Assembly: GCF_008642315.1 (NCBI RefSeq)
Contig: NZ_CP029192.1
Span: 3,100,001-3,164,000 of the forward strand
From: Streptomyces venezuelae
GTDB taxonomy: Bacteria; Actinomycetota; Actinomycetes; Streptomycetales; Streptomycetaceae
Reading direction: 5' to 3'
DNA: 64,000 bases
Both the position numbers and the translations under genes were made by a program. Below the pieces are notes generated by a model. That model had not been told where the DNA came from, did no database searches, and saw only the letters and a list, made by a program, of their open reading frames with translations. Shown piece after piece: positions 44,485 to 54,101 of the stretch (within the stretch, counting starts at the first letter, position 1; each line of letters opens with the position of its first letter).

Positions 44485-46692
44485 TCACTCGTCCTCGGCG
44501 CCCCTTACACGGTCCTGACCTGCACAGATGGCGAGTACCTCGGCGCCGAAGCGGTGGAACTTGCGGACGCCGACGCCGGGGATGCGTGCCAGCTCGCCCT
44601 CGTCCTCGGGCACCGCCTCCGCGATGGCGATCAAGGTTTTGTCCGTGAAGACGCAGTAGGCGGGCTGTCCCAGCTCCCTCGCCTGGCCGGATCGCCACTC
44701 CCGCAACCGTTCGTAGAGACCTTCGTCCATGTCGGACGGGCAGTCCTCGCAGCGCATGAGCTTCATCTCACCCGCCTCGGTCAGGGTCCGTCCGCAGACC
44801 CGGCAGCGGGCGGGCGTGCGGCTCTTGCGCTGCCGTCGTCCCGCGGCCGGACCCGCGGTCCCTCCGCTGCCGCGCTCGACACCGCCGGGGCCGCCGCCCG
44901 CGGCGCGGGCTGCCGCGCCCGCTCCGGAGCCCGGCCGCAGTCCGTCGAGGAAGCGGCTGGGGCGCCGGCTGGGACGGCCGCCCGGAGAGCGGGAGAGGGC
45001 CCAAGAAAGGGAGAGGTGGACGCGGGCGCGGGTCACTCCCACATAGAGGAGGCGGCGCTCCTCCTCGATCTGCTCGTCCGTCTTCGCGTAGGTGATCGGC
45101 ATCATGCCTTCGGCGAGGCCCACGAGGAACACGGCGTCCCACTCCAGGCCCTTGGCCGCGTGCAGCGAGGCCAGGGTGACGCCCTCGACGGTGGGCGCGT
45201 GCTGGGCGTTCGCCCGCTCGTCGAGCTCCGCCACGAGGTCGGCGAGGGTCGCCTCCGGTCTGGCCCGCGCGAAGTCCTCGGCGAGCCGCACCAGCGCCGC
45301 AAGCGACTCCCAGCGGTCACGCACCGCCCCGGACCCCGCCGGGGGCTCGGTCGTCCACCCCTTGGTGGAGAGCACGGCCCGCACCTGCGAGGGCAGGTCG
45401 ACCACGTCGTCCAGGAGCGCGTCGTTGCCCCCGAAGCGGGCGGCGCCGCGCAGGGCCGCTCCCGCCTCGCGCACCTCCGTGCGCTCGAAGAAGCGCTCGG
45501 CGCCCCGCAGCTGGTAGGGCACGTTCGCGTCGGCGAGCGCCTGTTCGTAGATCTCCGACTGCGAGTTCGTGCGGAACAGGACCGCGATCTCGCTGGCGGG
45601 GACGCCGTCGGCGAGGAGGGCGCGGATGCGGCGGGCGGCGCCTTCGGCCTCGGCGGGCTCGTCCACGTACTCCGTATAGAACGGTTCGGGTCCGGCGTCG
45701 CGCTGCGAGACCAGTTCCAGGCGGTGGTCGGCGGCGCGGCCGCGGGCCTGGGAGAGCAGGCCGTTGGCGAGGTGGACGACCTGGGGGGTCGAGCGGTAGT
45801 CACGGACCAGCTTGACCACCGTGGCCCCCGGGTGGCGGGTGCGGAAGTTCAGCAGGTGGTCGGGGGTGGCTCCGGTGAACGAGTAGATCGTCTGGCTGGC
45901 GTCGCCGACGACGCAGAGGCTGTCGCGGTCGCCGAGCCAGAGCTCCAGGAGGCGCTGCTGCAGGGGGCTCACGTCCTGGTACTCGTCCACCACGAAGTGC
46001 TGGTACTGGGCGCGGATCTGTTCGGCAATGTCGTGGCGGTCCTGGAGGATGCCGACGGCGAGCAGCAGCACGTCCTCGAAGTCGATGACGGCACGGTCGC
46101 GCTTCAGGTCTTCGTACGCCGCGTAGAGCTGGGCGATCTCGGCCGGGTCGCGGGGGACGTCGCGGCCCGACTTCGCGGCCGCTGCCGCGTAGTCCGCGGG
46201 GACGGTCTGGGTGACCTTGGACCATTCGATCTCGCTGGTGAGGTCGCGCAGCTCGTTGCGGTCCAGGCGGATGCGGCAGGCCGCGGCCGCGTCGGCGACG
46301 AGCTTGATCTTGCGGTCGACGATCCGGGGCAGCGGGCCACCGACTGCTTTCGGCCAGAAGAACTGGAGCTGGCGCAGGGCCGCGGAGTGGAAGGTGCGGG
46401 CCTGGACGCCGGAGGCGCCGAGCTGGCGGAGGCGGCCGCGCATCTCTCCGGCCGCGCGGTTGGTGAAGGTGACGGCGAGCACGCTGGCGGGCTGCAGCAT
46501 GCCGGCCCGCACTCCATAGGCGATCCGGTGGGTGATCGCCCGTGTCTTTCCGGTGCCGGCACCGGCGAGGACGCACACCGGCCCGTGCAGAGCGGCGGCG
46601 ACCTCGCGCTGCTCCGGGTCGAGCCCGTCGAGCACCGCGTCGGGAGAGTCCGGGACCTGCGGGAAGAGGGTGGAGTGCGTTGCTGATGTCAC
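44485..46692 (-). CDS. uvrD2: ATP-dependent DNA helicase UvrD2 (with HRDC domain)
   Basis: 735 residues. Superfamily 1A helicase with Walker A AGAGTGKT (44-51), Walker B VVDEYQD and GDASQTIYSFTGA. A tetracysteine CxxC...CxxC unit (CRVCGRTL, MRCEDCP) precedes a C-terminal HRDC domain. This is the mycobacterial UvrD2 layout. Start GTG 46692 (VTSATHST) is preceded by GCTGG, and longer frame sequence upstream is not homologous. Divergent from mycoredoxin. Confidence 0.95.
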   Translation of the reverse strand: MTSATHSTLFPQVPDSPDAVLDGLDPEQREVAAALHGPVCVLAGAGTGKTRAITHRIAYGVRAGMLQPASVLAVTFTNRAAGEMRGRLRQLGASGVQARTFHSAALRQLQFFWPKAVGGPLPRIVDRKIKLVADAAAACRIRLDRNELRDLTSEIEWSKVTQTVPADYAAAAAKSGRDVPRDPAEIAQLYAAYEDLKRDRAVIDFEDVLLLAVGILQDRHDIAEQIRAQYQHFVVDEYQDVSPLQQRLLELWLGDRDSLCVVGDASQTIYSFTGATPDHLLNFRTRHPGATVVKLVRDYRSTPQVVHLANGLLSQARGRAADHRLELVSQRDAGPEPFYTEYVDEPAEAEGAARRIRALLADGVPASEIAVLFRTNSQSEIYEQALADANVPYQLRGAERFFERTEVREAGAALRGAARFGGNDALLDDVVDLPSQVRAVLSTKGWTTEPPAGSGAVRDRWESLAALVRLAEDFARARPEATLADLVAELDERANAQHAPTVEGVTLASLHAAKGLEWDAVFLVGLAEGMMPITYAKTDEQIEEERRLLYVGVTRARVHLSLSWALSRSPGGRPSRRPSRFLDGLRPGSGAGAAARAAGGGPGGVERGSGGTAGPAAGRRQRKSRTPARCRVCGRTLTEAGEMKLMRCEDCPSDMDEGLYERLREWRSGQARELGQPAYCVFTDKTLIAIAEAVPEDEGELARIPGVGVRKFHRFGAEVLAICAGQDRVRGAEDE

Positions 46693-46768
46693 CCAGCCAG
46701 CTTGCCAGGTCTCCGGGGGCGGGTGAGCCCGTTGTCCACAGGGAGGCGGAGCCGGTCGTACTAATGCG

Positions 46769-46794
46769 GGAATGGTGGCCGGGTCGCGTACGTT
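46769..46794 (+). promoter_or_regulatory. Sigma-R promoter of the mycoredoxin gene
   Basis: GGAAT (46769-46773), 18 bases, then GTT (46792-46794), matching the sigma-R consensus exactly. The start point is predicted near 46801, 42 bases before the ATG. Mycoredoxin belongs to the sigma-R regulon in S. coelicolor, which supports the call. Confidence 0.9.
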
Positions 46795-46842
46795 CGACCC
46801 ATTGCGATGACGCACCCCGAGCAACGAAGGAGCACACGAGAC

Positions 46843-47082
46843 ATGCCGGGCACTGTGACGATGTACAGCACCACGTGGTGCGGCTACTGCCGCCGCCTCA
46901 AGGGTCAGATGGACCGCGAGGGCATCGCCTACACCGAGATCAACATCGAGCAGGACCCGGACTCGGCGGCCTTCGTCGAGAAGGCGAACGGCGGAAACCA
47001 GACGGTCCCCACCGTTCTCTTCCCGGACGGCTCGACCCTCACGAACCCCTCGCTGGCCCAGGTCAAGCAGAAGCTGGCCTGA
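46843..47082 (+). CDS. mrx1: Mycoredoxin (glutaredoxin-like, CGYC active site)
   Basis: 79 residues with the dithiol active site CGYC (in STTWCGYCRRLK) and the cis-Pro segment TVPTV. It reduces mycothiol mixed disulfides and completes the mycothiol redox pathway, which sigma-R induces. The sigma-R promoter lies 49 bases before the ATG, and AAGGAG is close to it. It converges on nudC, 28 bases downstream. Confidence 0.94.
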   Translation: MPGTVTMYSTTWCGYCRRLKGQMDREGIAYTEINIEQDPDSAAFVEKANGGNQTVPTVLFPDGSTLTNPSLAQVKQKLA

Positions 47083-47110
47083 GGCAGGGCACCCACGGTG
47101 CGGGCGGGGC

Positions 47111-48058
47111 TCAGCCCACGGTCCCCGGCTTCGGCAGGGGCTTCCCGTACCAGAGCTCGATCAGCCGGGCCGCAATCGAGATGCCGTAGGGAGGCAGGAC
47201 CTCCCCGGACTCGAATGCGGCCCGCAGGTCTTCCCGGGAGAACCAGCGGGCCTCGTGGATCTCCTCGCCGTCCACGTTGATCTCGGAGGAGGTCGCGTCG
47301 GCCATGAATCCCAGCATGAGGCTGGAGGGGAAGGGCCAGGGCTGGCTCGCGACGTACTCGACGTCGCCGACCGTGACGCCCGCCTCCTCGAAGACCTCGC
47401 GCCGCACCGACTGCTCGATGGACTCCCCCGGCTCGACGAAGCCCGCGAGCGTCGAGAAGCGGCCCTCGGGCCAGTGCACCTGGCGGCCGAGGAGGATGCG
47501 GTCCTCGCTGTCCCTGACCGCCATGATCACGGCGGGGTCCGTGCGGGGGTAGTGCTCGGCGCCACAGGCCTGGCAGCGGCGGATGTGGCCGGCCGCCGCG
47601 ATGACGGTGCGCTCGCCGCAGCGCGAGCAGAAGCGGTGCAGGCGCTGCCAGTTCTCCAGGGCCACGGCGTGCACCATGAGGCCCGCGTCGCGGGGCGGCA
47701 GCAGCAGGCCCGCCTCGCGCAGTCCGGCGGGGCGCGCCGACTGGTCCATGCGGCCCGGCAGGGTGTCCTTCTGAAGTGCGAAGTAGCTGACGCCGTCGTC
47801 GTCCGTGCCGAGGAAGTAGCGGTGCTCCTCGGTGAGGGGCGCTTCGAAGGAGGGCGTCATCACCAGTTCGGTGTGTCCCTCGGGTGTCTCGTCGATGAGC
47901 ACCTGACCGCCGGAGACCACGAAGACCCGGGTGGTGGGGTGGCTCCAGGCGGCGGCGAGCCACGCCTCGTCCATGCGGTGGTGCGCGGCGCGGTCGATGC
48001 CGCTCGGCGCGGTCAGCGAGACGGGCCGGTCTGCGGTGCGGTCGGTCCAGGTGGTCAC
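47111..48058 (-). CDS. nudC: NAD(+) diphosphatase NudC
   Basis: 315 residues. Zinc pairs CSRCG and CQACG, a full Nudix box GFVEPGESIEQSVRREVFEE and the NADH-specific SQPWPFP motif 20 residues later. It hydrolyses NADH to NMNH and AMP and decaps NAD-RNA in other bacteria. I chose GTG 48058 with GGAAG 5 bases upstream; TTG 48070 is less likely. It follows the M20 gene on the same strand after 114 bases. Confidence 0.95.
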   Translation of the reverse strand: MTTWTDRTADRPVSLTAPSGIDRAAHHRMDEAWLAAAWSHPTTRVFVVSGGQVLIDETPEGHTELVMTPSFEAPLTEEHRYFLGTDDDGVSYFALQKDTLPGRMDQSARPAGLREAGLLLPPRDAGLMVHAVALENWQRLHRFCSRCGERTVIAAAGHIRRCQACGAEHYPRTDPAVIMAVRDSEDRILLGRQVHWPEGRFSTLAGFVEPGESIEQSVRREVFEEAGVTVGDVEYVASQPWPFPSSLMLGFMADATSSEINVDGEEIHEARWFSREDLRAAFESGEVLPPYGISIAARLIELWYGKPLPKPGTVG

Positions 48059-48172
48059 AGGTGCTTCCAACTCCCCCGATGGAATGGGTGGTTCAGCAGG
48101 GCGTGCGGCAGGACGTGCGGCGATGTGCGGGGCGGGGTGCGGGGCGTGGCGTGCTCGGTGGCGCCGCGGGTC

Positions 48173-49576
48173 TCAGCGTGCATCCCGCCAGTTCTCCGCG
48201 AGGTCGCCCCAGAGGTACGCCGTCGTCTCGACGCCCTTGAGCAACAGATCGATCTCGACCTTCTCGTTCGGCGCGTGCCAGCCGTCGGAGGGGACGGAGA
48301 TGCCGAGGAAGAGCACGGGCGCCCCGAGGACGTCCTGGAGGTCGGCCGCGGGTCCCGAGCCGCCCTCGCGCGTGAAGCGGATCTTCTGCTCGAAGGCGCG
48401 GCCCATCGCGCGGACGACGGACTGCAGGGCGGGGTGGTCGAGCGGGGTCAGGCACGGGCGGGTGGCTCCGCCGAAGGTGACCGTGTGACGGATTCCGGCG
48501 GGGATGCGGTCGGCGGCCCAGGTGCGGACGGCCTGCTCCACGTGGGCCGGGTCCTGTCCCGCGACCAGCCGGAAGGAGAGCTTCACCAGGGCGGACAACG
48601 GAATGATCGTCTTGCTGCCCACGCCTTGGTAGCCGCCGCCGATGCCGTTGACCTCGGCGGTGGGGCGGGCCCATATCCGCTCCAGGGTGGTGTGTCCCGC
48701 CTCACCGTGGGTCGCGTGCGACTTGGCGGTGTGCAGCCAGCGGCCCTCGTCGAAGGGCAGCTCGGCGAAGAGCTCGCGCTCGCGGTCGGTGAGTTCCGTG
48801 ATGCCTTCGTAGAAGCCGGGGACCGCCACGCGCCCGTGCTCGTCGTGAAGGGCGGCGACGAGGCGGGCGACCTCGGTGGCGGGGTTCGGCACGGCGCCGC
48901 CGAAGGAGCCCGAGTGGATGTCCTGGTCGGGGCCGTGCAGGGCGATCTCGCACTCGGCGAGGCCCCGCATGCCCGTGCAGACGGTCGGGGTGTCCTCGGA
49001 CCACATGCCGGTATCGGAGACGATCACTGCGTCGGCGGCGATGCGGTCCTTGTGAGCCTCGATGAGCGCGCGGAAGTTCGGGGAGCCGGACTCCTCCTCG
49101 CCCTCGACGAGCAGCTTGAGGTGGACCGCGGGCGTCGTGCGGCCGGTGGCGGCGAGGTGGGCGCGGACGCCGAGGGTGTGGAAGAACACCTGTCCCTTGT
49201 CGTCGGCCGCTCCGCGCGCGTGGAGGCGGTTTCCCCGGACGACGGGCTCGAAGGGGTCGGTGTCCCAGCCGTCCTCGCGGGCGGCGGGCTGGACGTCGTG
49301 GTGGCCGTAGACCAGGACGGTGGGGGCGTCCGGGTCGTCGGAGGGCCACTCGGCGAAGACGGCGGGCGCGCCGGGCGTCTCCCAGACCTCCGTGGTCGGG
49401 AAGCCGGTCTCCTTGAGGGCCGCGGCGAGCCAGTCCGCGCTGCGGCGCACGTCCCCGGCGTGGTCGGGCTGCGCCGACACGGACGGGATGCGCAGCCACT
49501 CGGAGAGGTGGTCGAGGAAGGCGGCGCGGTGGTTCTCGATGTACGTGCGGACGGCGCTGTCCGGTGTCTCGCTCAT
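48173..49576 (-). CDS. M20 family metallopeptidase (dipeptidase)
   Basis: 467 residues. Metal and catalytic segments are YGHHDVQP (His and Asp), GAADDKGQ, EGEEESGS (the catalytic Glu pair) and HSGSFGGAV. The dimerisation domain lies at about residues 190-380. It resembles the PepV/carnosinase-type dipeptidases of the M20A group. ATG 49576 starts it, 10 bases after the adnB stop. Substrate not identifiable. Confidence 0.94.
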   Translation of the reverse strand: MSETPDSAVRTYIENHRAAFLDHLSEWLRIPSVSAQPDHAGDVRRSADWLAAALKETGFPTTEVWETPGAPAVFAEWPSDDPDAPTVLVYGHHDVQPAAREDGWDTDPFEPVVRGNRLHARGAADDKGQVFFHTLGVRAHLAATGRTTPAVHLKLLVEGEEESGSPNFRALIEAHKDRIAADAVIVSDTGMWSEDTPTVCTGMRGLAECEIALHGPDQDIHSGSFGGAVPNPATEVARLVAALHDEHGRVAVPGFYEGITELTDRERELFAELPFDEGRWLHTAKSHATHGEAGHTTLERIWARPTAEVNGIGGGYQGVGSKTIIPLSALVKLSFRLVAGQDPAHVEQAVRTWAADRIPAGIRHTVTFGGATRPCLTPLDHPALQSVVRAMGRAFEQKIRFTREGGSGPAADLQDVLGAPVLFLGISVPSDGWHAPNEKVEIDLLLKGVETTAYLWGDLAENWRDAR

Positions 49577-49586
49577 GGTCACGAGC

Positions 49587-52500
49587 CTATCCGCCATCCG
49601 GGGCGGGCTCGTCCCGCGGCTCGTCGGCCGGGGCCCCTGCCGGTTCCTCCAGGAGGAGGCGTTCGAGCTCGGCGCGGCCCGGCAGGTTCCTGGGGCGTGC
49701 GGTCTCCCCGCTGCGTACGTAGAGGAAGGCGGCCTTGACCGACTCCAGGGGGACACCCTGCTGCTCGGCCCAGGCGAGCCGGTAGACGGCGAGCTGGAGG
49801 GGGTCCGCGGTGCGGGTGCGGCTGGTCTTCCAGTCGACGATCTCGTACGACGCGTCGGCGCCGTCGCCTTCCTTGTAGACGGCGTCGATGCGTCCTCTGA
49901 TGACGCGGCCCGCGATCACGAACTGGAAGGGGACTTCGACGCGGTGAGGCGCCCGGTGGGCGTACTCGGTGCGTTCGAAGGCTTCCTTGAGGCCTTCGAG
50001 GTCGCGCTCGTCGGCGATCTCGGCCTCGTCGGGGGCGCCGCCCGGCAGGTCCTCCGGGGAGAGCATCGGCAGCGGGAGCTCTTCGAAGCGCGACTCGATC
50101 CAGGCGTGGAAGCGGGTGCCGCGGCGGGCCGCGGGCTGCGGCGGGCGCGGCATGGGCCGGGCGAGGTCCCGTGCGAAGCCGTCCGGGTCGGCGGCCAGGC
50201 GCATCAGCTCGGACGCGGTGAGCGAGGGCGGCACAGGGACGTCCCTGACGGCTTCACGGGCCCGCAGGAGCTCCCCGGTCAGGGCGTCCAGGTCGCGGTC
50301 CCAGGAGGCCAGGGTGCGGGCCTCCTCCGGGGTGAGCGAGGGGCCGGGGGCCTGCGGGGGTTCCTCCGCGGCGGGGTGGGGGCGGGCGTCGGGGCGGGGT
50401 GCGGGGAGCTTCACGTGCGCGGGCGCGGGGTCGGGGTGCTCCGCGGGGTGCGGGACCGCGGGGCGCTCCGTCGCCAGGGACTCCCAGTCCTCTTCGTAAG
50501 GGCCCTCTTCGTAGAGACCCTCTTCGTCCTCGGGAGGGGGTGGCCATTCGGGGTCGTCGGCGGGGGGCACGTCGTCGTGCGACGACGGGTGGGCCTCTTC
50601 GTGGGAGCGGGCGGGCTCCGGTGCGCCGTCTCCCGTCACACGGTCGAGGTGGGCGAGGACCGTCTGTGCGGCGGCCCTGCGGCGGGCCAGGGAGGCGTCG
50701 TCCAGCGGGAGCGGCCACGCCTGGTCGGCGGTCGCCTCCTGGAGGGCGGGGTTCTCCTCGTCCTCGGCCGGTGCGTCGGCCCAGGCCTCGATCTCGCCGT
50801 GGCCCACCGCGCAGTGGTCGTACAGCGCCTGGAGGAAGTCGGAGGGGCCGCGCGGCTTCTTCTGGGTGGGGCCCCACCAGTGGCCGGAGCCGAGGAGGAG
50901 GGAGCGGGGGCGGGTGAACGTCACGTACCCGAGGCGGAGCTCCTCGATGCGCTGGTGTTCCTTCATCGCCTCGTGGAAGGCCTTCATGCCCTTCGCGTCC
51001 CACGTGTCGACGTCGGGCAGCGTGGCCCTGTCGCCGCGCAGCTCGTGCGGGACGACCTTGGCCTGTGCGGTCCACTTCTCGCGTCCCTGCGCGCTCGGGA
51101 AGGTGCCGTTGACGAGACCGGGCACCGCGACGACGTCCCACTCCAAGCCCTTGGACCGGTGGGCGGTGAGCACCTTGACGGTGTTCTCGCCGCCCGGCAG
51201 GGCGTTGTCGAGGCCCTTCTCGTACTGGGCGGCGGTGCGCAGGAAGCCGAGGAAGGCGAGGAGCGTCGCGCCGCTGTCGTTCGCGGCGAAGGAGGCGGCG
51301 ACGTCCAGGAAGTTGGAGAGCGTCTCGCGGCGGCGGGCCGCGAGGGCGCCCGGGGACGCGGAGAGCTCGACCTCCAGGCCGGTCACGGCGAGCACGCGGT
51401 GCAGCACGTCCATCAGCGGGTCGGCCAGCGACCGGCGCAGCTCGCGCAGTTCGGCGGCGAGCCGGGCGAAGCGCACCCGGGCGTCCGCCGAGAAGGGCAG
51501 GCCGTCGTCCGCTCCGGAGGCGTCGTCCGGGTCGAGCGGTGACTCCAGGAAGGTGTCCAGGGCGTCCGCGAGCGATATCACCTCGGCCGGGTCGACCCCC
51601 TCGACGGCTTCGGCGAGGCGGCGGTCCGGGTCGTCGGGGGCGGCGTGCCCCGGCCGTACGAGGAGGCGGGCGCGGCGGCCCAGGAGGGCGAGGTCGCGGG
51701 CGCCGATCCGCCAGCGGGGGCCGGTGAGGAGCCGCACCAGGGATGCGTTCGCCCCGGGGTCCTGGAGGACCTCGCAGACGGCGACGAGGTCGGCGACCTC
51801 CGGGAGGTGCAGCAGCCCGGAGAGGCCGACGACCTCCACGGGGATGTCGCGGGCGACGAGGGCGGCCTGGATCTCGGCGAAGTCCGTGGCCGTGCGGCAC
51901 AGGACCGCGATCTCGCCGGGCGCCTTGCCGGTGCGGACGAGGTGGGCGATCGAGTCGCCGAGCCAGTCGATCTCCTCGGCGTGCGTGCGCAGCAGGGCAC
52001 AGCGCACGACGCCGTCCCGCTCGGCGCCCGGGGCGGGCCGCAGCGCCTCCACGCCCGCGTGCATGGCGCGCAGGGGCTCCGCGAGGCCGTTGGCGAGGTC
52101 CAGGAGGCGGCCGCCGCTGCGGCGGTTCTCGCTGAGCGCGTGGCGGGCTGCGGGGCGGCCGTCGGCGTGCGCGAAGTGGTCGGGGAAGTCGTCGAGGTTC
52201 GCGACCGAGGCACCGCGCCAGCCGTAGATGGCCTGGCAGGGGTCGCCGACCGCGGTCACCGGGTGCCCCGTGCCGCCGCCGAAGAGTCCGGAGAGGAGGA
52301 TGCGCTGGGCGACCGACGTGTCCTGGTACTCGTCGAGGAGGACGACGCGGAATTCGTCACGGAGGATCTCGCCGACCTCCGCGCGGGTGTCGGCGAGCGT
52401 CGCGGAGAGGGCGATCTGGTCGCCGAAGTCGAGGAGGTCGCGTGAGCGCTTCGCCGCGCGGTAGCGACCGACGAGCTCGGCCAGTTCGAGCCGGGCCGCC

Positions 52501-53174
52501 GCCGCCTCGGGGGCCTTGCGCAGGTCGGCGTTGGAGAGCTTCACGCCGTCGAGGACGTGCAGGAGCTCGGTGTCGTACGCGCGGAGCCTCTCGGGGCGCA
52601 CCAAATGCTCGGCGAGCTCACTGTCGAGGGCGAGGAGGTCGCTGACGAGGTCGGGGAAGGAGCGGGTGAGCGCGGGGTACGGCCCGGGGGCCTCGCGGAG
52701 CACGCGCGCGGCGAGCTGGAAGCGGGTGGCGTCGGCGAGGAGGCGGGAGGTGGGCTCCAGGCCGATGCGCAGGCCGTGGTCGGTCAGGAGGCGGCCCGCG
52801 AACGCGTGGTACGTGGAGATGACGGGCTCGCCCGGCGGGTTGTCCGGGTCGACCGCGTCGGGGTCGGTGACGCCGGCCTTGACGAGCGCGTGGCGCACGC
52901 GCTCGGCGAGCTCACCCGCCGCCTTGTTCGTGAACGTCAGACCGAGGACCTGCTCGGGGGCGACCTGTCCGGTGCCGACCAGCCACACCACGCGGGCGGC
53001 CATCACCGTCGTCTTGCCCGAGCCGGCTCCGGCCACGATCACCTGCGGGGCCGGCGGCGCGATGATGCAGGCCGTCTGCTCCGGGGTGAAGGGGATCCCG
53101 AGGAGCTCCTTGAGCTGCTCGGGATCGGTGATGCGAGGTGACACATCAGAGAGGCTAGCGGTGGCCACTGACAT
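49587..53174 (-). CDS. adnB: AdnB-type helicase-nuclease subunit
   Basis: 1195 residues. SF1 helicase with Walker A AGAGSGKT (48-55), LLDEYQD and GDPCQAIYGWRGAS. A C-terminal nuclease domain of the RecB type ends near YEIVDWKTS, and RGTRFHAW begins it. No Fe-S cysteines. With AdnA it resects double-strand breaks in actinobacteria, AdnB being the main motor. A long Pro/Asp/Glu-rich insert (about 850-960) links the two parts. The start is uncertain: ATG 53174 has no good ribosome site, and GTGs at 53168 and 53144 are in frame. Confidence 0.93.
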   Translation of the reverse strand: MSVATASLSDVSPRITDPEQLKELLGIPFTPEQTACIIAPPAPQVIVAGAGSGKTTVMAARVVWLVGTGQVAPEQVLGLTFTNKAAGELAERVRHALVKAGVTDPDAVDPDNPPGEPVISTYHAFAGRLLTDHGLRIGLEPTSRLLADATRFQLAARVLREAPGPYPALTRSFPDLVSDLLALDSELAEHLVRPERLRAYDTELLHVLDGVKLSNADLRKAPEAAAARLELAELVGRYRAAKRSRDLLDFGDQIALSATLADTRAEVGEILRDEFRVVLLDEYQDTSVAQRILLSGLFGGGTGHPVTAVGDPCQAIYGWRGASVANLDDFPDHFAHADGRPAARHALSENRRSGGRLLDLANGLAEPLRAMHAGVEALRPAPGAERDGVVRCALLRTHAEEIDWLGDSIAHLVRTGKAPGEIAVLCRTATDFAEIQAALVARDIPVEVVGLSGLLHLPEVADLVAVCEVLQDPGANASLVRLLTGPRWRIGARDLALLGRRARLLVRPGHAAPDDPDRRLAEAVEGVDPAEVISLADALDTFLESPLDPDDASGADDGLPFSADARVRFARLAAELRELRRSLADPLMDVLHRVLAVTGLEVELSASPGALAARRRETLSNFLDVAASFAANDSGATLLAFLGFLRTAAQYEKGLDNALPGGENTVKVLTAHRSKGLEWDVVAVPGLVNGTFPSAQGREKWTAQAKVVPHELRGDRATLPDVDTWDAKGMKAFHEAMKEHQRIEELRLGYVTFTRPRSLLLGSGHWWGPTQKKPRGPSDFLQALYDHCAVGHGEIEAWADAPAEDEENPALQEATADQAWPLPLDDASLARRRAAAQTVLAHLDRVTGDGAPEPARSHEEAHPSSHDDVPPADDPEWPPPPEDEEGLYEEGPYEEDWESLATERPAVPHPAEHPDPAPAHVKLPAPRPDARPHPAAEEPPQAPGPSLTPEEARTLASWDRDLDALTGELLRAREAVRDVPVPPSLTASELMRLAADPDGFARDLARPMPRPPQPAARRGTRFHAWIESRFEELPLPMLSPEDLPGGAPDEAEIADERDLEGLKEAFERTEYAHRAPHRVEVPFQFVIAGRVIRGRIDAVYKEGDGADASYEIVDWKTSRTRTADPLQLAVYRLAWAEQQGVPLESVKAAFLYVRSGETARPRNLPGRAELERLLLEEPAGAPADEPRDEPAPDGG

Positions 53175-53227
53175 CCGGGACGGACCCGGACGCGGGCGGC
53201 CACCGCCCGCTCATGGGACGCGTGAGA

Positions 53228-53923
53228 TCAGGAACCGGCGGCGATCTTCTTCGGGTCGACGACCTCGCCGGCCGGCGGGGCCTTCACGTCGACGTCCTTG
53301 CCGTAGTCGCTGAAGGTCACCGAGCCGGGCTCGTCGCTGCCCTTGTTCACGACCTTCAGGAAGTAGGGCTTGCCCTCCATCGCCACGTAGAACGTGGTGG
53401 TCTCGGAGCCCTTCTTCTTGGTGAGGACGGCGGCCTTCTGGCCGTCGACCTCGGCGTCGTCCTCGCGCTTCAGGTCCTTGAGCTTGTCGGACTTGAACAT
53501 GTCGTCCGGGTTGCAGACGCTCTTGCCCTCCCCCGCGGACTTCACCCAACGGCCCTTGAGGAGCTCGGCCGTGCTGCCGCCGCCCTGGGACTCCCAGAAC
53601 TTGTCGTCGGCCTTGACGTACGAGGTGTCGCCGGTGGCGAGGAACTCGGCGGTGCCCTTCTTCGGCGAGCCCATCGTGCCCTTGCAGTCGCCGGACTCGG
53701 CGACGGAGAACTCGATGTTGCTGACCTCGCCCTTCTGGTCCATCTTGCCCTTCATCGTGAAGGAGCCGGCGTCCTTGGAAGCCTTGGAGGCCTTGTCGGC
53801 GATCTTGTCGGCGCTCATGCCGTCGAAGGGGTCCTTGTCCCCGTCGCTGCTGCAGCCCGTCACGCCGATGACGGCGGCGGCACAGGCGACGGCCACTGCC
53901 AGGAGCTTCCGGTTGGCTGCCAT
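53228..53923 (-). CDS. Secreted lipoprotein between adnA and adnB
   Basis: 231 residues. Signal peptide with lipobox VTGC and Cys24 as lipidation site. The mature part is Lys/Asp-rich with beta-strand-like patterns (TTTFYVAMEGKPYFLKVVNK), reminiscent of LppX/LprG-type lipid-binding lipoproteins. GGAG lies about 9 bases before the ATG. Its own hairpin-rich upstream region (53924-54101) suggests independent transcription, although it sits inside the AdnA/AdnB pair. No DNA repair role is apparent. Confidence 0.88.
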   Translation of the reverse strand: MAANRKLLAVAVACAAAVIGVTGCSSDGDKDPFDGMSADKIADKASKASKDAGSFTMKGKMDQKGEVSNIEFSVAESGDCKGTMGSPKKGTAEFLATGDTSYVKADDKFWESQGGGSTAELLKGRWVKSAGEGKSVCNPDDMFKSDKLKDLKREDDAEVDGQKAAVLTKKKGSETTTFYVAMEGKPYFLKVVNKGSDEPGSVTFSDYGKDVDVKAPPAGEVVDPKKIAAGS

Positions 53924-54045
53924 ATACGCGCATCTCCTCGAAAAGGTGCACTTTCAGCCAGTGCACAGGGTGTCTTTACGGAGACTTTAGATTGCTCCGG
54001 GGGGTGCTGTGCCCCCGGGTGGCGTGACGTGACAATCGCCACGGG

Positions 54046-54068
54046 CGAGGCGTCTCCGTGACGCCTCG
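54046..54068 (-). terminator. Hairpin downstream of adnA
   Basis: CGAGGCGTC and GACGCCTCG form a 9-bp stem with a 5-base loop, 34 bases past the adnA stop and before the lipoprotein's leader. It may separate adnA from the genes below. Confidence 0.65.
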
Positions 54069-54101
54069 GCCATCTCGGATGTCTCAGCCATCACTCCCCT
54101 G

